64,000 bases of DNA from Haematococcus lacustris (GCA_030144725.1 JASKMD010000004.1:4514398-4578397); one strand, 5' to 3'. Counted from the first letter of the stretch, positions 29,679 to 41,686 are shown. A program made the numbers and translations. The notes: a model not told the origin generated them from the letters alone.

Positions 29679-31423
29679 TCATGGGCCAGTGGCACCATCA
29701 CCGGCAACCATATCCTCTTCTTCCTGCAAGGCCTTCATCTGCGCCTCATACGCTGCTTTTGCTTTAGCCATCTCAGCAGCTATCTTGGCGCGTTTGGCCT
29801 CCGGTGTCTCAGGTACTAGGGCTGCTGCAGCCTCTGCAGCCGCTGCTGCTGCCTCTGCTGCCGCTGCTGCTGCCTCTACAGCAATCCTTGCCTCCTCGGC
29901 AGCAGCGGCAGCTGCCTGTTGGCGTTGAAGCTCCTCATAGTCATGAGCACTCTGGGCTTCCTCAAATGACACGTTGAAGGTCTTGGTGAAAATAGAATGG
30001 CTGCCTACAGTCGATTGCAGGCGATCAACGCCAAGATGTTGGAATTGGGCTAACGTTAAATAAGTCAAGCACGCATGGAATGGCTCACGTCTTACATCAG
30101 GTCATGGCTGGTTGAAACGAGAAATGCACAGTGACCATCACTAGTGCGGTGATACAAGGCTCTGATGCTGTATCAGAGAACTGCGATGCACCACCATAAC
30201 GCACCTCCTGTGGAGACGTGATTCATCAGGTTTGTATGATAGGCAGAGCATGGCCAAGAACGCATGAACCATACATGCAGTGATGCCATAACCCGGGTGC
30301 GTAGGACTCACCCGGTTGGCGAGTAAGTCAGCATCAATAGTGTCTCGCAATTGGGACGGCTGCAAATGCGACAGTGTAGAAGACATGCACACATCGTTCA
30401 AGGCCATTGGTAATACAGGGTACAATGACCATCATGATGCACGTGCAACACATAAGCACACCTTCAGGGTGATGTCCTTATCCGCCACAAGCTGTTGGAA
30501 CCCTTCGGCAATGTGCTTGGCCATGGCATCGGTCACAAACAGTGACTTCACAGTGAAGTACTGTGGGTCAGGTAGGATACCTACAGGCAAAGACACCGTG
30601 AAACAGTCTTCAAATATGAGCACCAGCGGTACCACTATAAGAACCAACATCAATGTATGCATGAGCAACTACATGCTTACCCTCCTTGAACTTCAAGGCC
30701 AGGGCAATGAGCTTCTCCCAGCTGCTTGGCCGCCTCTGAGCAGTGAAGAACTTGCCCCACACGGCGTCCCACTGGGAGTACTTGTCTTCATTTTCCTTCT
30801 TCACAGAGGATGGCGCTGCTTCATTGGGGCTGCGGGTCTTCTTGCTCACGGTGTTATGACCACACCTAACAACAAGCAAGCGACATGCACACAAATAGAC
30901 AACAGCTCATCATGTTTCAAGGAAGCAGCCACCTCACTTGTGGATTTTAACCACGATGTCGTCGTACTTGAGGTCCTTAGACACATACCCCAGGGTCTCC
31001 AACAGCCCCATGAGGACAGCACCGACGATGGCGTCGGTGGCATCCTGCCATCTGGCATCAACGCACGCACCAGGTAAGAGGAAAGACGAAAGCCTGTCCA
31101 GGCAGGGATGCAGCACTAACCCCGTCGGTCTTTCGCCCTGCCAGTAGCATCACATAGTGTGCAATCATCACTGTCACCACGCTGTCCGTAACGTCATGGG
31201 TGGTGATGGGCACTTCGGGGGCACTCCACTCATCAACCACTTCCCTGTCAGTGGAGAGCACCGTGGCCTGCACACAAAACATAACCTAATTCACCTATTG
31301 TACATCCGCACTATATGACCTATGGGTGCATGTTAAGAGGCTCACAACACTGCCACTTGCGCCGGGAGAAGTGCAAGTAGCCGGCGCGACCAGGCGCCTG
31401 GATTTCTGTACGAACAGTAGCAT
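29679..31423 (-). CDS. Transposon accessory gene (unknown function, coiled-coil C-terminus), multi-exon
   Basis: Exons supported by phase-consistent splices on the minus strand are 31423-31346, 31267-31121, 31044-30938 and 30865-30681, then an exon ending at 30464 with GTGTGC. A short exon ends near 30318 at GTGAGT, and a last exon ends at the stop at 29679. The final one or two junctions are unresolved. The last exon carries an Ala/Glu-rich heptad-like stretch followed by a charged helix, so a coiled coil is likely. The gene starts 285 bp from the TNP2-like transposase and is divergent from it. In En/Spm elements a second protein (TNPA) binds subterminal repeats, and this gene could play that part, but no homology was recognised. 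Confidence 0.55.
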
Positions 31424-31707
31424 GCTAGATGAGAAGCACGCTGGCGACAAACAATAGCCATGCAACGCACCGGAAGCTCACGGCTCTTAAACACTATCGG
31501 ACAAAGACCTGGAATGCTTGGTGCCAGCTTTCTTGTCAGACCCGGTTTGCTTTGGGGGCATTATCAGTTAGATGTAGGAAATGGCGTTGGTAGTGTAGTA
31601 GCGATGCAGCGATATAAGAAACGAAGCCGCCCGCGAGCCCGTATAACCATACTAACAACCACCCCGGAAATGTCGCTTGTAGCCACAACAATACAGCGGG
31701 AACCATC
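31424..31707. promoter_or_regulatory. Putative bidirectional promoter
   Basis: The 284 bp between the inferred start codons of the divergent accessory gene (31423, minus) and the TNP2-like transposase (31708, plus). It is assigned by position only; no TATA box or palindrome was identified. Confidence 0.4.
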
Positions 31708-34700
31708 ATGACGACAGGCGTGAGCAAGAGAAGAAAGGCAAGGACCACCAGCAAATACCGCAACATCATCGCAAGGAGCCAGGGGGATCACATGTGGCGA
31801 TGCATTGTTTCGAGCTGTAACAGATGTAGGACTGGATGCAGCTACCATGGGGCAACAAAGCACGCCAAGGATTACCACATCGACCTTATACCGGCGAATA
31901 GTAGTCAGGACTCACAGGAGCCGTCGCAGTCGCTCATTGAGGGTGCAGGACCCTCTACAGCCGCCAATGAGGCGATGGATGGAAATCGCGTGGTACCCGA
32001 CACTGGGTTGCAAGCGTCGCCGGGTGATGCTGCGGAGGTCGCAAAGAAACCGGCAGCTAAGGTAGGGAGTTAAGCCTGACACGTTGCCATGTCGCCCACA
32101 CACACGCCGATGTTGATTGTTGCATGTTTTAACAGGAGGCACCAAACCGAAAAGCGGAAGCCGAGGAGGTCCCACCAGCAACCACCCAACCAGTAGGCTT
32201 GCCTCAGGTTACACTCATTGTCTGTCCCTAACCCAGCGTTGACCTACATGTTCTGTAGGATGGCTGTTTGATACGCAGGAGGGACCAGAGGCTGAGTTGC
32301 CTCAGTATGACGAGAATGAGGCCTGGGATGCTTGGTCCATGGGCACCTGCACCACTGATGTGGAGGTGAGGTAGCATACACTGGCGATAGGACACGTCAC
32401 TACTACTAACTGGTGGTGAATTGATGCTTGTACACAGGCGGAGGAGGGTGTTGAAGAGTACATTGAGCACCACTCGCAGCAACAACAACCCATGGAGGAG
32501 GATGAGGCAAGGAACACAGAGATGATACATGCAATAGACCCATAAATCAAGCATAGTTATACATATACGAATACAAGAAATGGCAGCACCTGTTGCCTGG
32601 TGTTACAGGAAGGAGTGGCCCCCCAATTCGACATAGCGATGGACGCTGCTGCATTTGAGGAAACCTTGCGCAAACATGCTGAGGCACAGGCCAAGGCTGA
32701 TGCAAAGGAGGCTGAGGAGGGACCCCAGCGCCGTCAGAGCAAGACTGACACTATTCGATCCAAGTGGAATGACCCGTGCGTTCTTGACCGCAGCTTCACA
32801 ACCAAGTGGTTGATGTTGACCCTTGTGATGCTCATGAAGAGGCGCAAGTGGTTGAGGGCGGACATGGAGGTCATCATCAAGCTGTGTTGTGTGCTGCTGG
32901 GCCCCACCCACAACTTCCCAATCTCGTGGTACCTATTCCAGGAGGTCATGAACCACGAGGACAACCTGGAGGCAGAGAAGACACTGCATGTCTGCAATGG
33001 GCTGTATTGCCGTGGGTACACATATCCTCACCTACGGAGGTAATAGTAACCCTGGCCCTACCACTAACTCTAACCCTATCCCTAACCCTAACCCTATCCC
33101 TAACCTAGCCCTAGCCCTAACCCTAACCCAACCCCATCCAAACGTCATGTCAAATCCTAGCCCTAGCCCTATCCCTAGCCCTATCCCTAGCCCTATCCCT
33201 ACCCCTAGCCCTACCCTTAGCCCTAGCCCTAGCCCTAGCCCTAGCCCACTCACAGGAATTAGCAGTGTCACCTGCGCAGTTTCCATGGGCATAGCCCTAC
33301 CCCTAACCCAGCCCTAGCCCCAGCCCTAGCCCTAGCCCTAGCCCTAGCCCTAACCCTAGCCCTAACCCTATTCCTAACCCTCCTCCTACCCCTACCACTG
33401 ACCCCCACCCCTGATCCAACACTCCCATACACTGCCATGCACCATGCATTTGTGCACAGAGATCAGTACGAGCAACACAAGGATCAGAGGTGTCCACTGT
33501 GTGAGGAGCGTCGTTTCTCGGCCAAGAAAGTGAAGGGTAAGGATGAACCTCGTACATAATCCCGTACATGTCAATGGCAGACATGGTGTAATAGTTGTGG
33601 CATGACTTGGCTCCCATGGTGTGTGCTTTCAGGTTCATGTGGCCTGCTGACCCGGTGGCATGTCGTGCCTCGGCGGTCCATGTACTATTTTGGGCTTCAG
33701 TCTACCATCCAGGCCTTGTTTGACCGTCCATCATTTCTGGAGTACTTCAACATGGGCCTCAACAGGGACACTTCCCAAGGCAGTTACCACGCTAGTAAGT
33801 ACAATTAATCCACACAGGACAAGCATTGCAAGGATATGACATAGAACAATCCATGCAGTGTCATGAGATGGGTGTCATGTTGGGGATGGTGCTGGCATGT
33901 TGCGTGGCGATACAGGTGCGGCAGCGGAGAAGACCCGGAGCAAGTTGAAGGAAAAGATACCAGGCAGCAGCATCTTTGGCGACATCACGTCTTTCTTGCT
34001 TGACCTAGGCATGGACTTTCTGACGGTCAATAGCCAGTCAGTGGGTGTGCTTGGTCTCCGCGCCCGTGACGTGCCACGTCATGTGCAAGGCCGTGATGCC
34101 TGCATTGCCATGCTGGCCATCTTCTTGAAGAGTGATCCAGCCAAGTACGTTCATGGCTTCATGGACCAGCCACTGAGAGACATTAAAGGTATGACACATG
34201 TTAGCCTGTGGCGCAGTACCAACAATCCCTTGAGCATGAGGGGGGAGTAACCCCCAGCCTCATGATATCTGTGCTGCAGCCGCCATCTACAACAAGATCA
34301 GCATCATGGTCAACAAGATTGAACATTTCTTTGTGCCCATCTTCACCACCTTCATGGCTGATTTGCCGGCAAGGTGGGTGAAACACCAGGAAGGGCCAGC
34401 ACACTAGCACAGCAGGTGCATGGCTGTTGAGGCTAGCTTGTTATATGGTTACAGGATGAAGCTGACCAGATGCCTTGGGCACTCTAGTGGCTGTCCTTGC
34501 ATGGCGTGCAAGTGGTACACTCCAGGCCAGCACCCCAAGCACAAGGGGTACAACGTGCAGCAGGTGAGCAGCCATGCAATGCACGGACATTCCATGGTGC
34601 TGTTATGAACACGGCATCATGACATTTACGCAGGAGATCGAGTGGACAGACCCGGTGACCTTCATCACTGCAATCTACACCGGCCACCCCCACCAGGACC

Positions 34701-36843
34701 ACATGCAGTTGACAGATGAGCAGTATGATGCCCGTGGGTTGCTTGCTCAGCAAGAGGTGGAAGCAGCCCTTGCCGCTGCACGTGCCGCTAACAAGCCACT
34801 GAAGGACAGCAGCATTGTGTACAGCGCAGCATGCCGTGGTGCCCGAGGGGTGTGTGTGGTCACGCAGCACTTGAGCGACTACGCTTCCTCCCTGGACGCC
34901 TTTGTGATGCCCACCTACCATACCTTTTGCCTGGGTGTGCTGAGGGACTTCATTGAGTACCTGCTGTCCACAACCAGCAGCTTGTCAGCCTCGGCCAAGA
35001 TTACCATCCGTGAGCGCCAGGCGGCCTTGCACATCCCTACCGACTACGGACGCAAGCCAACGTGCTGCATTGACGACAGGTTAGAGCTGGGAAGGCAAGC
35101 TCAGCACATAGGGGTTCCCCCTCAATGCGTTACTCATACTGATTGCAGGGGGCACTGGATCATTGAGGACTACCTGCACTTCATCTTCACCACCTGTACC
35201 ATGCTGTTTGCTGGACTGTTGGACTACAAGCAGAGCCGTTTGCTTGGGTACCTTCGCACTGCAGCCCTCCACTACTTGCGCCCAGGCAAGGCTAATGCAA
35301 GTGGCATAGGGTAGTAATCAACGCAATGCCCCATATCATGCCTGCGTTTCCATTGATGATGCACGCACGGCATTTGATGATTGTGATGGCCACTCATTGT
35401 ACAGTAACATGTTGTATATGCAATGTGGGACACAATACCATGTGCAGGGGATGATAAGCAGGGCACTCAGCAGGCCATGAATGCTGCCCACATGGCGATT
35501 CGCAAGTACGCCTACTTCATGGAAGAGTGGAGCGTTGAGATGAAGGTATGTTGCCACTCAGGCTGGGGCCATTCATCACAGCTACAGTATGCAACATGGG
35601 ATAAAGAGCCATGGTGCTGATGATGTGCCTGCAGATTACGGAGGACATGTACAAGCCGAACCTCCACATCCTGGAATGCCAGTGAGATCTGCAGTGTGTC
35701 CATTGGGACACAACCCACCACCTTCCAGTCCTTTACCCTTGGCTTCTGATTCGACCCCTCACCTGTCATACGCAGTTACCATACCATACACATGGAGATG
35801 GGTGATGGCATACCAAGACAAACACTTGGGTGTGTTGTGTGTGTGTGTTGTGTGAGTGCAGGAGCGGGAGGCAGGAGCAGCGGCGTGGCCTGATGCACTT
35901 GGACTTGGAGATGTGGGTGGAGCGGCTGATGCAGTACTTCAAGTCGTGGGTGGGCAGCCATGCCGTCCCCATGAACCTTGAGCTCAGCGTGGCCATGAAG
36001 GAGGAGCTTGTGCGGAAGGGCCGAGCAGAGCATGCCAAGGGTGCCTATGTGGACGGCGTGGGTGCGCCGGGTCTGGAATTGGTTCGTGGGGACGATGAGC
36101 CTGCGGATGATGTGGTGATGGGCCCCACTCAGCGCTGTGTGCTGAAAGGCTGCCGCATGCCCCAGCCCTCATCTCTGGCAGGGCCGCACAGCAAGACCTT
36201 GAAGGCAGCAGTGCTGGCGTATGTGAGGTTGCAGCGCAGCATGAACAATGACTTCCCCTGGACAGAGCAGCACGTCCACATGATCTTCCCCAGCATCTCA
36301 GGCGTTGCTCCAGACTACGAGGACCATGTGCTGTTCTTCCGTCGGGCAGAGTGCAATGAGGAGGTGATTCACAGCAGCGAGTACAAGCGTGTCAAAGTGC
36401 GCAACAGCACTTGGATCCAGGCAGATTACGACTTGGGCGATGGGAAGACTGAGCACAACGCCGCCCATGTGCTGTTCTGGGTTCGGCTGCAGCACCCAGC
36501 ACCTCCAGAGCCCTCGCAGTCTGACAGTGGCAGCAGCGAGCCTATGTACCTGCGGCTGGCTGCTGCTCGGCTGTTCAACATGTCAAAATCAGCTGTGGAG
36601 CCTGAGGCCAGCATTGCTTGCTACCACAGCTATGGCCTACCAGCCACGGACAGCAATGGCGAGGCGGTGGTGGTGTCCAAGGGCAAGAAGTCGTGCTTGG
36701 TCCGAGGTGTGGGTCCACACAATCTGTACATGGTGGATGGCGAGACCATCCGCTACAAGCTGGTCTGCTGCTTCCCCCATGGTGAGGAGCATGGTCACAT
36801 GATGTTCCAGCAGTATGTCAGCACCACCGTGCGCGATGCATGA
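31708..36843 (+). CDS. TNP2-like (EnSpm/CACTA) transposase, 15 exons, apparently intact
   Basis: Exons: 31708-32061, 32136-32207, 32279-32365, 32438-32506, 32609-33039, 33460-33536, 33633-33794, 33916-34188, 34280-34373, 34455-34563, 34634-35079, 35149-35285, 35448-35545, 35635-35681, 35862-36843. All phases agree, giving 1145 codons without a stop. Introns 4 and 12 use GC-AG sites. Exon 1 holds a C/H-rich finger-like motif. The exon 5/6 join makes a zinc motif (HVCNGLYCRG...CPLCEERRF) as in tnp2 proteins, followed by YYFGLQSTIQALF. Then come the DDE-type core (LGMDFLTV, FMDQPLRDI) and DLPAR...GCPCMAC, all in the family order. The long last exon is the C-terminal domain. An intact frame means a live transposase or a domesticated one. 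Confidence 0.8.
33045..33410. repeat. Telomere-like CCCTAA/CCCTAG repeats inside an intron
   Basis: Imperfect hexamers CCCTAA and CCCTAG, with CCCTAC and CCCTAT variants, fill most of intron 5 (33040-33459) of the transposase gene. The intron keeps consensus GTAATA and CACAG ends and its exons join in phase. It is interrupted by about 50 bases of unrelated DNA at 33250-33295. Confidence 0.9.
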
Positions 36844-37870
36844 ATGCGAGCAAGCATCCACCATGCCAGACATGACATTGCCAAGCATGGCTCAGACCAT
36901 ACACTCGTGCAAATTAGCGGTTGGCTGGCTGGTAAAACTTGAGAGTTGAGGTCTAAAACTTGGTATGTAGGTTGCTGTGATCTTGGGAAGGACACGACTC
37001 TCTTGGGCCAAAGTGTAATTCTCAGTCGTTGGGGAGTTGTTGGACCAGGTGTAGGGCTGTGACCCTGAATATGGCTAAGGGAGTTGGCACTGAGTGACCA
37101 AAGTGACTTTTCATGAAATGTGAGTATGAGCGATTGTAAAAAGTGGTTACAGCTGCCCAACCTAGTAGGTAGCATGCAAAAAGTCTCAACCAGTGATGAG
37201 CTATGGCCCGTGTCCTAGGACCCTGCGCAGGGTCCTAGCGTCATCATGGTCTTAGGACCCTGCGCAGGGTCCTGGCGACCCTGCGCAGGGTCCTGCTGAC
37301 CCTGATTTTGGCTAAGGGAGTTGGCACCGAGTGACCAAGGCGACCTTTCATGAAATGTGAGTATGATCGATGTTAAACACTGTAGGTGGTTGCAGCTGCC
37401 ACAAAATTATCCGGCTGCATGGAGGCTGCATGAAGGTTTCGCAGAGGGATTGCGAAGGAAGTAAAAAGTTTGCCCCATGTAAGAGCCAGGAGCAGCCTGG
37501 AGCAGCCAACAAGACTTCGTCGCCAAAAGGTAGCCACGAGCCAGCCAGCCGTCGCTAGCCAGCAGCCTCATAGCAGTGGCGACCAACTATAGCAAAGATG
37601 CACTTAGGTCAAGCGATAGGATCAGGAATCAGGATAGGAGCAGGAGGTGCAGCGATGCAGCGACACAGCGAGCCTGAGTGCCGGAGTAGCTCGGAGAGGC
37701 GGTCGGGAGCCACAAAGCAGACGAAGCTGGGTGCAGAAGCCAGGAGCCAGGAGCCAGGAGCATCGACTTGGAGCAGCTAGGAGACGCCGAGGGGAGCAGC
37801 TAGGAATTGCACCCATGGAGCAATGAACATGACTGAACAGGAATAATCAGGAATGCATAAGAAATGGTGA
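36844..37870. other. Downstream region with duplicated segment and palindromes
   Basis: No gene. The 85-bp segment at 37061-37147 (GGCTAAGGGAGTTGGCAC and onwards) is repeated at 37298-37380, flanking three copies of a palindrome of the type AGGACCCTGCGCAGGGTCCT (37214-37292). 37480-37870 is purine-rich and shares words with 26090-26760. Confidence 0.6.
37214..37292. repeat. GACCCTGCGCAGGGTC palindrome cluster, left
   Basis: Three perfect copies of the 16-bp palindrome GACCCTGCGCAGGGTC, two of them extended to 20 bp. The same palindrome recurs at 39665-40045. Confidence 0.9.
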
Positions 37871-38612
37871 GTGGCTAACCTTGCAGTTATACAGTTCCAT
37901 GTGCCTAGCCTCACTGCTTGCATGCCACGTGTTTGCTGCAGTATTATTGGACACACCCTTCATCCTTCCCAACAGACACCATCACCTCCCACTGCGGAGC
38001 AGCCAACGGAAGCAGCAAGGAGGCGCACCCATAGAAGAAGCCCCTCCCCCCCTTCCATTCACCCCTCCCCTCCCCACACAAATCCTCCCCACACAAACTC
38101 CACCCTAGCAAATGGTGAGTGGTTAATGTTGCAGTCATGTGGCTTCAAGTACATTGCCTGACCGCTTGTATACCACTCGATTGCTGCAGGGTTAATGTTC
38201 TCATCCTCCCCTTCCCTTCAACCACATATTCAAACATTGTCCTACCTACCTCCCCCCTTTCAGCCGTTGCAGCCCTCTCCCTACCCTACCCTTGGCGTAG
38301 CAACCTGGAGCGGGCAACGTGGAGCGAGCAGTTTGGAGTAGCAGCCCACCCAGCCCGACACGGAGCGGGCAGCTTGGAGTGGGATCCCGTAGTAGCAGCC
38401 CACCCAGCCCACCCTGGCCATGCCAAGGCCACACACCACAATGACCCGTCCCATCCCTGTCACAAGTGATAGCTGAGCACTTGGTTGGTTGTCAGCCCGT
38501 GCTTGTTGTGCGACATGGCATAGGAGTGGTAGGTGAGAGTCAATGGTAGTGTGGTGGGTGAATGATAGCGGGAGCACCTAAGAGGAGGTTCTTGCGATGT
38601 TGTGTTGTCACC

Positions 38613-38790
38613 ATGGTGTGGTGTGGTGTGGTGTGGTGTGGTGTGGTGTGGTGTGGTGTGGTGTGGTGTGGTGTGGTGTGGTGTGGTGTGGTGTGGTGCG
38701 GTGCGGTGCGGTGCGGTGTGGTGTGGTGTGGTGTGGTGTGGTGTGGTGTGGTGTGGTGTGGTGTGGTGTGGTGTGGTGTGGTGTGGTGTG
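38613..38790. repeat. (TGTGG)n microsatellite, second block
   Basis: About 35 pentamers with a few GTGCG variants. Its upstream flank (38270-38600) is homologous to that of the microsatellite at 27438. Confidence 0.95.
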
Positions 38791-39105
38791 GTGTGCGTGA
38801 TGGTGTGCGTGATGGTGTGCGTGATGGTGTGCGTGATGGTGTGCGTGATGGTGTGCGTGATGGTGTGCGTGACGGTGTGCGTGATGGTGTGCGTGATGGT
38901 GTGCGTGATGGTGTGCGTGATGGTGTGCGTGATGGTGTGCGTGATGGTGTGCGTGATGGTGTGCGTGATGGTGTGCGTGATGGTGTGCGTGATGGTGTGC
39001 GTGATGGTGTGGGTGATGGTGTGGGTGGTGATGATGGTGATGATGGTGATGATGATGATGGTGATGATGGTGATGATGATGATGGTGATGGTGATGGTGA
39101 TGGTG
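38791..39105. repeat. GTGTGCGTGATG 12-mer and GATGGT/GATGAT minisatellites
   Basis: About 19 copies of the 12-mer GTGTGCGTGATG (38791 to about 39020), running into mixed GTGATGATG repeats to about 39105. Confidence 0.95.
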
Positions 39106-39295
39106 TGTGGTGTCACCTTCTTGTTGTCATGTCGTTGCTACCTTGTCACATCGTAGGGGGGTGTTGCGGTCATTGGATGCATCAATGCATGTGCTTAGCA
39201 TTGCCATATTGAGGTGTTGTGGAGTGATGGTGCATCGAGACATGTGCTTGCGAGTCCCGTAGCGAGGTCCCGTAGCGAGGTCTTGCGGGATGTTT

Positions 39296-39610
39296 GGGTG
39301 TCCAAACATGTGTTTTGCGGGGGTGTAGCGAGGTGGTGCGGGGTGTTTGGTCGTCAATATATGTGTTTTGCGGGGGTGTAGCGAGGTGTTGCGGGGTGTT
39401 TGGTCGTCAATACATGTGTTTTGCGGGGGTGTTGCGAGGTGTTGCGGGGTGTTTGGTCGTCAATACATGTGTTTTGCGGGGGTGTTGCGGGGTGTTTGGG
39501 TGTCAATACATGTGTTTTGCGGGGGTGTAGCGAGGTGTTGCGGGGTGTTTGGTCGTCAATACATGTGTTTTGCGGGGGTGTAGCGAGGTCTTGCGGGATG
39601 TTTGGGTGTC
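39296..39610. repeat. 53-bp tandem repeat (about 6 copies)
   Basis: Same unit as at 28243-28410, with small deletions in one copy near 39480. Confidence 0.9.
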
Positions 39611-39664
39611 AATGCATGTGTGTTACGGATGTAATAGTCGATGAGATAGTCGACATCTGTGCAC

Positions 39665-40045
39665 CTGTAAGATGGTCGCCAAGACCCTGCACAGGGTCAC
39701 CAAGACCCTGCAAATGGTCGGCAGAACCCTGTAAAATGGTCGCCAGGACCCTGTGCAGGGTCACCAGGACCCTGCGCAGGGTCACCAGGACCCTGCGCAG
39801 GGTCACAGGACCCTGTAAAATGGGCATTAGGACCCTGTAGAATGGTTTCCAGGACCCCGCACAGGGTCGGCAGGACCCTGCGCAGGGTTGCAGGACCCTG
39901 CAAATGGTCGGTAGGACCCTGCAAATGAGGTCAGTAGGACCCTGCGCAGGGTCGCTAGGACCCTGCAAATGGTCGTCAGGACCCTGCAAATGGCCGATGC
40001 GCTAGGACCCTGCGCAGGGTCGGCAGGACCCTGCGCAGGGTTTTT
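39665..40045. repeat. GACCCTGCGCAGGGTC palindrome array
   Basis: About eight full palindromes alternate with about as many 'half' versions, in which GACCCTGCAAATGGTC or GACCCTGTAAAATGG replaces the second half. Spacing is 16-27 bp. Confidence 0.9.
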
Positions 40046-40357
40046 TCGGATTTCAAATGGTTATAACATCGCACGAACTTTGAGTTTATCAATGACAACA
40101 GCGGCGTTGAGTCGGCCTTTCCTGGGGCTATCTGCGAGTATGCCTCCCGGGAGAAATGATGTAGGTGACTTCCGGCCTTTATCGGCGCGAGTGTAGATGC
40201 AGTATGGGGTAGAACTCGTACTAGACAGCAACAGTGGAGTGCATTTAGATACATGCATGATGATGGGTGGTGGCAAGGGCTGACCTGCTACACATTAGCA
40301 AAGCGCATGAGGACACCTGTCGGCCTAGCATTGACTATGTAAGCATTGCAACAAGCA

Positions 40358-41178
40358 TCTGTACAGATTGTGAATGCGCGTCTGTACAGGTTCGACAGAT
40401 TTGCATCTGTACAAATGTCAAAGAAGCATCTGTACAGATAGCCGTGAAGCATCTGTGCAGATATAAATAGGGCATCTGAACAGATAGTAGGAAAGCATCT
40501 GTACAGATAGCAGTGATGCATCTGTACAGATAAAGACGAGGCATCTGTACAGATAACAGCAAGGCATCTGGACAGATAGGGGTGAAGCATCTGTACAGAT
40601 TAGAGGACAACATCTGTACAGATAGGAGCAAAATATCTGTACAGATAGAAACGAGGCACCTGTACAGATTGGAGCGAAACATCTGTACAGAATGGAGGAA
40701 AGCATCTGTACAGATAGTATCGAGTTATCTGTACAGATCGGAACGAAGCATCTGTACAGATAGTTGCGAAGCATCTGTACAGATATGAAAGAAAAATCTG
40801 TACAGATAAGTGAAGTTTGTCTGTACAGATAGGTGACAAGGCATCTGTACAGATAGGAGCCAAGCATCTGTACAGTTTAGAGGATAGCATCTGTACAGAT
40901 TGGGGCGAGAGATCTGTACAGATTGGAGGAGAGCATCTGTGCAGATCTGTACAACGAGTTATCTGTACAGATCGCAGCGAAGCATCTGTACAGATAATGC
41001 AAAGCATCTGTACAGATAATTAAAAGAATCTGTACAGAAAGGTAAAGTTTGTCTATACAGATATGTGGCAAGGCATCTGTACAGATAGGATCGAAACATC
41101 TGTACAGATTAAAGGATAGCATCTGCACAGATAGAAGCGAAGCATCTGCACAGAAAGGAGCAAAGTATCTGTACAGAT
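40358..41178. repeat. ATCTGTACAGAT palindrome array 4
   Basis: About 30 copies, roughly a quarter with a mismatch (GTGCAGAT, GAACAGAT, CACAG), at a period of 24-30 bp. Spacers are A/G-rich on this strand. Confidence 0.95.
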
Positions 41179-41193
41179 AGCAAAGAAGTATAG

Positions 41194-41348
41194 TATAATG
41201 TCGGAGGCCGAGCTGTTACGGGAAAATAACGGTCGAGGCTGGGTCGAGAGTTGCGGTAAACGTCGAGGCGCAGCCGAGACGTTTACGCAACTCGAGACCT
41301 GGCCGAGACTGTTATTTGGACGTGAACAGCGCTGGCCGAGACATTATG
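41194..41348. repeat. 155-bp foldback (long imperfect hairpin)
   Basis: Arms of about 75 bp centred near 41272, starting ATAATGTC at the left and ending GACATTAT at the right. They pair over GCTGTT/AACAGC, AATAAC/GTTATT, AGTTGCG/CGCAACT and AAACGTC/GACGTTT. It immediately follows palindrome array 4. It could be a small foldback element or a source of hairpin RNA. Confidence 0.7.
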
Positions 41349-41456
41349 CGATATCCCTTTACATTACGGGTACCTTCTTTCTAGCTTTCTAGCTGTCGCG
41401 GCTAGCCCTGCCGTTACCTAAGCATCGCGCAGCTAACGCGAACACCTTTGAGTAGC

Positions 41457-41610
41457 AAGGCACTTTTCCAGTAATTGGGGTCAAGGCTCGCACTTTTCCC
41501 GTAATTTTGACCAAGGCTCGCACTTTTCCCGTAATTTTGACCAAGGCTCGCACTTTTTCAGAAATTTTGACAAGGCTCGCACTTTTCCCGTAATTGTTGC
41601 AAGGCGCGCA
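41457..41610. repeat. 30-bp tandem repeat (5 copies)
   Basis: Unit AAGGCTCGCACTTTTCCCGT followed by AATTTTGACC, with minor variants in the first and last copies. Confidence 0.9.
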
Positions 41611-41686
41611 ATTTCCCACTTCTCACTCCTGCCTGAGTTTGAGTCCCAAGCTCTTGTCCCAGTCTTCATCGTAGTCTCAGCCATCA

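Noticed and set aside
33045..33410. Chromosome end
   Set aside because: The telomere-like repeats are degenerate and sit between two exons that splice in phase, so they are interstitial.
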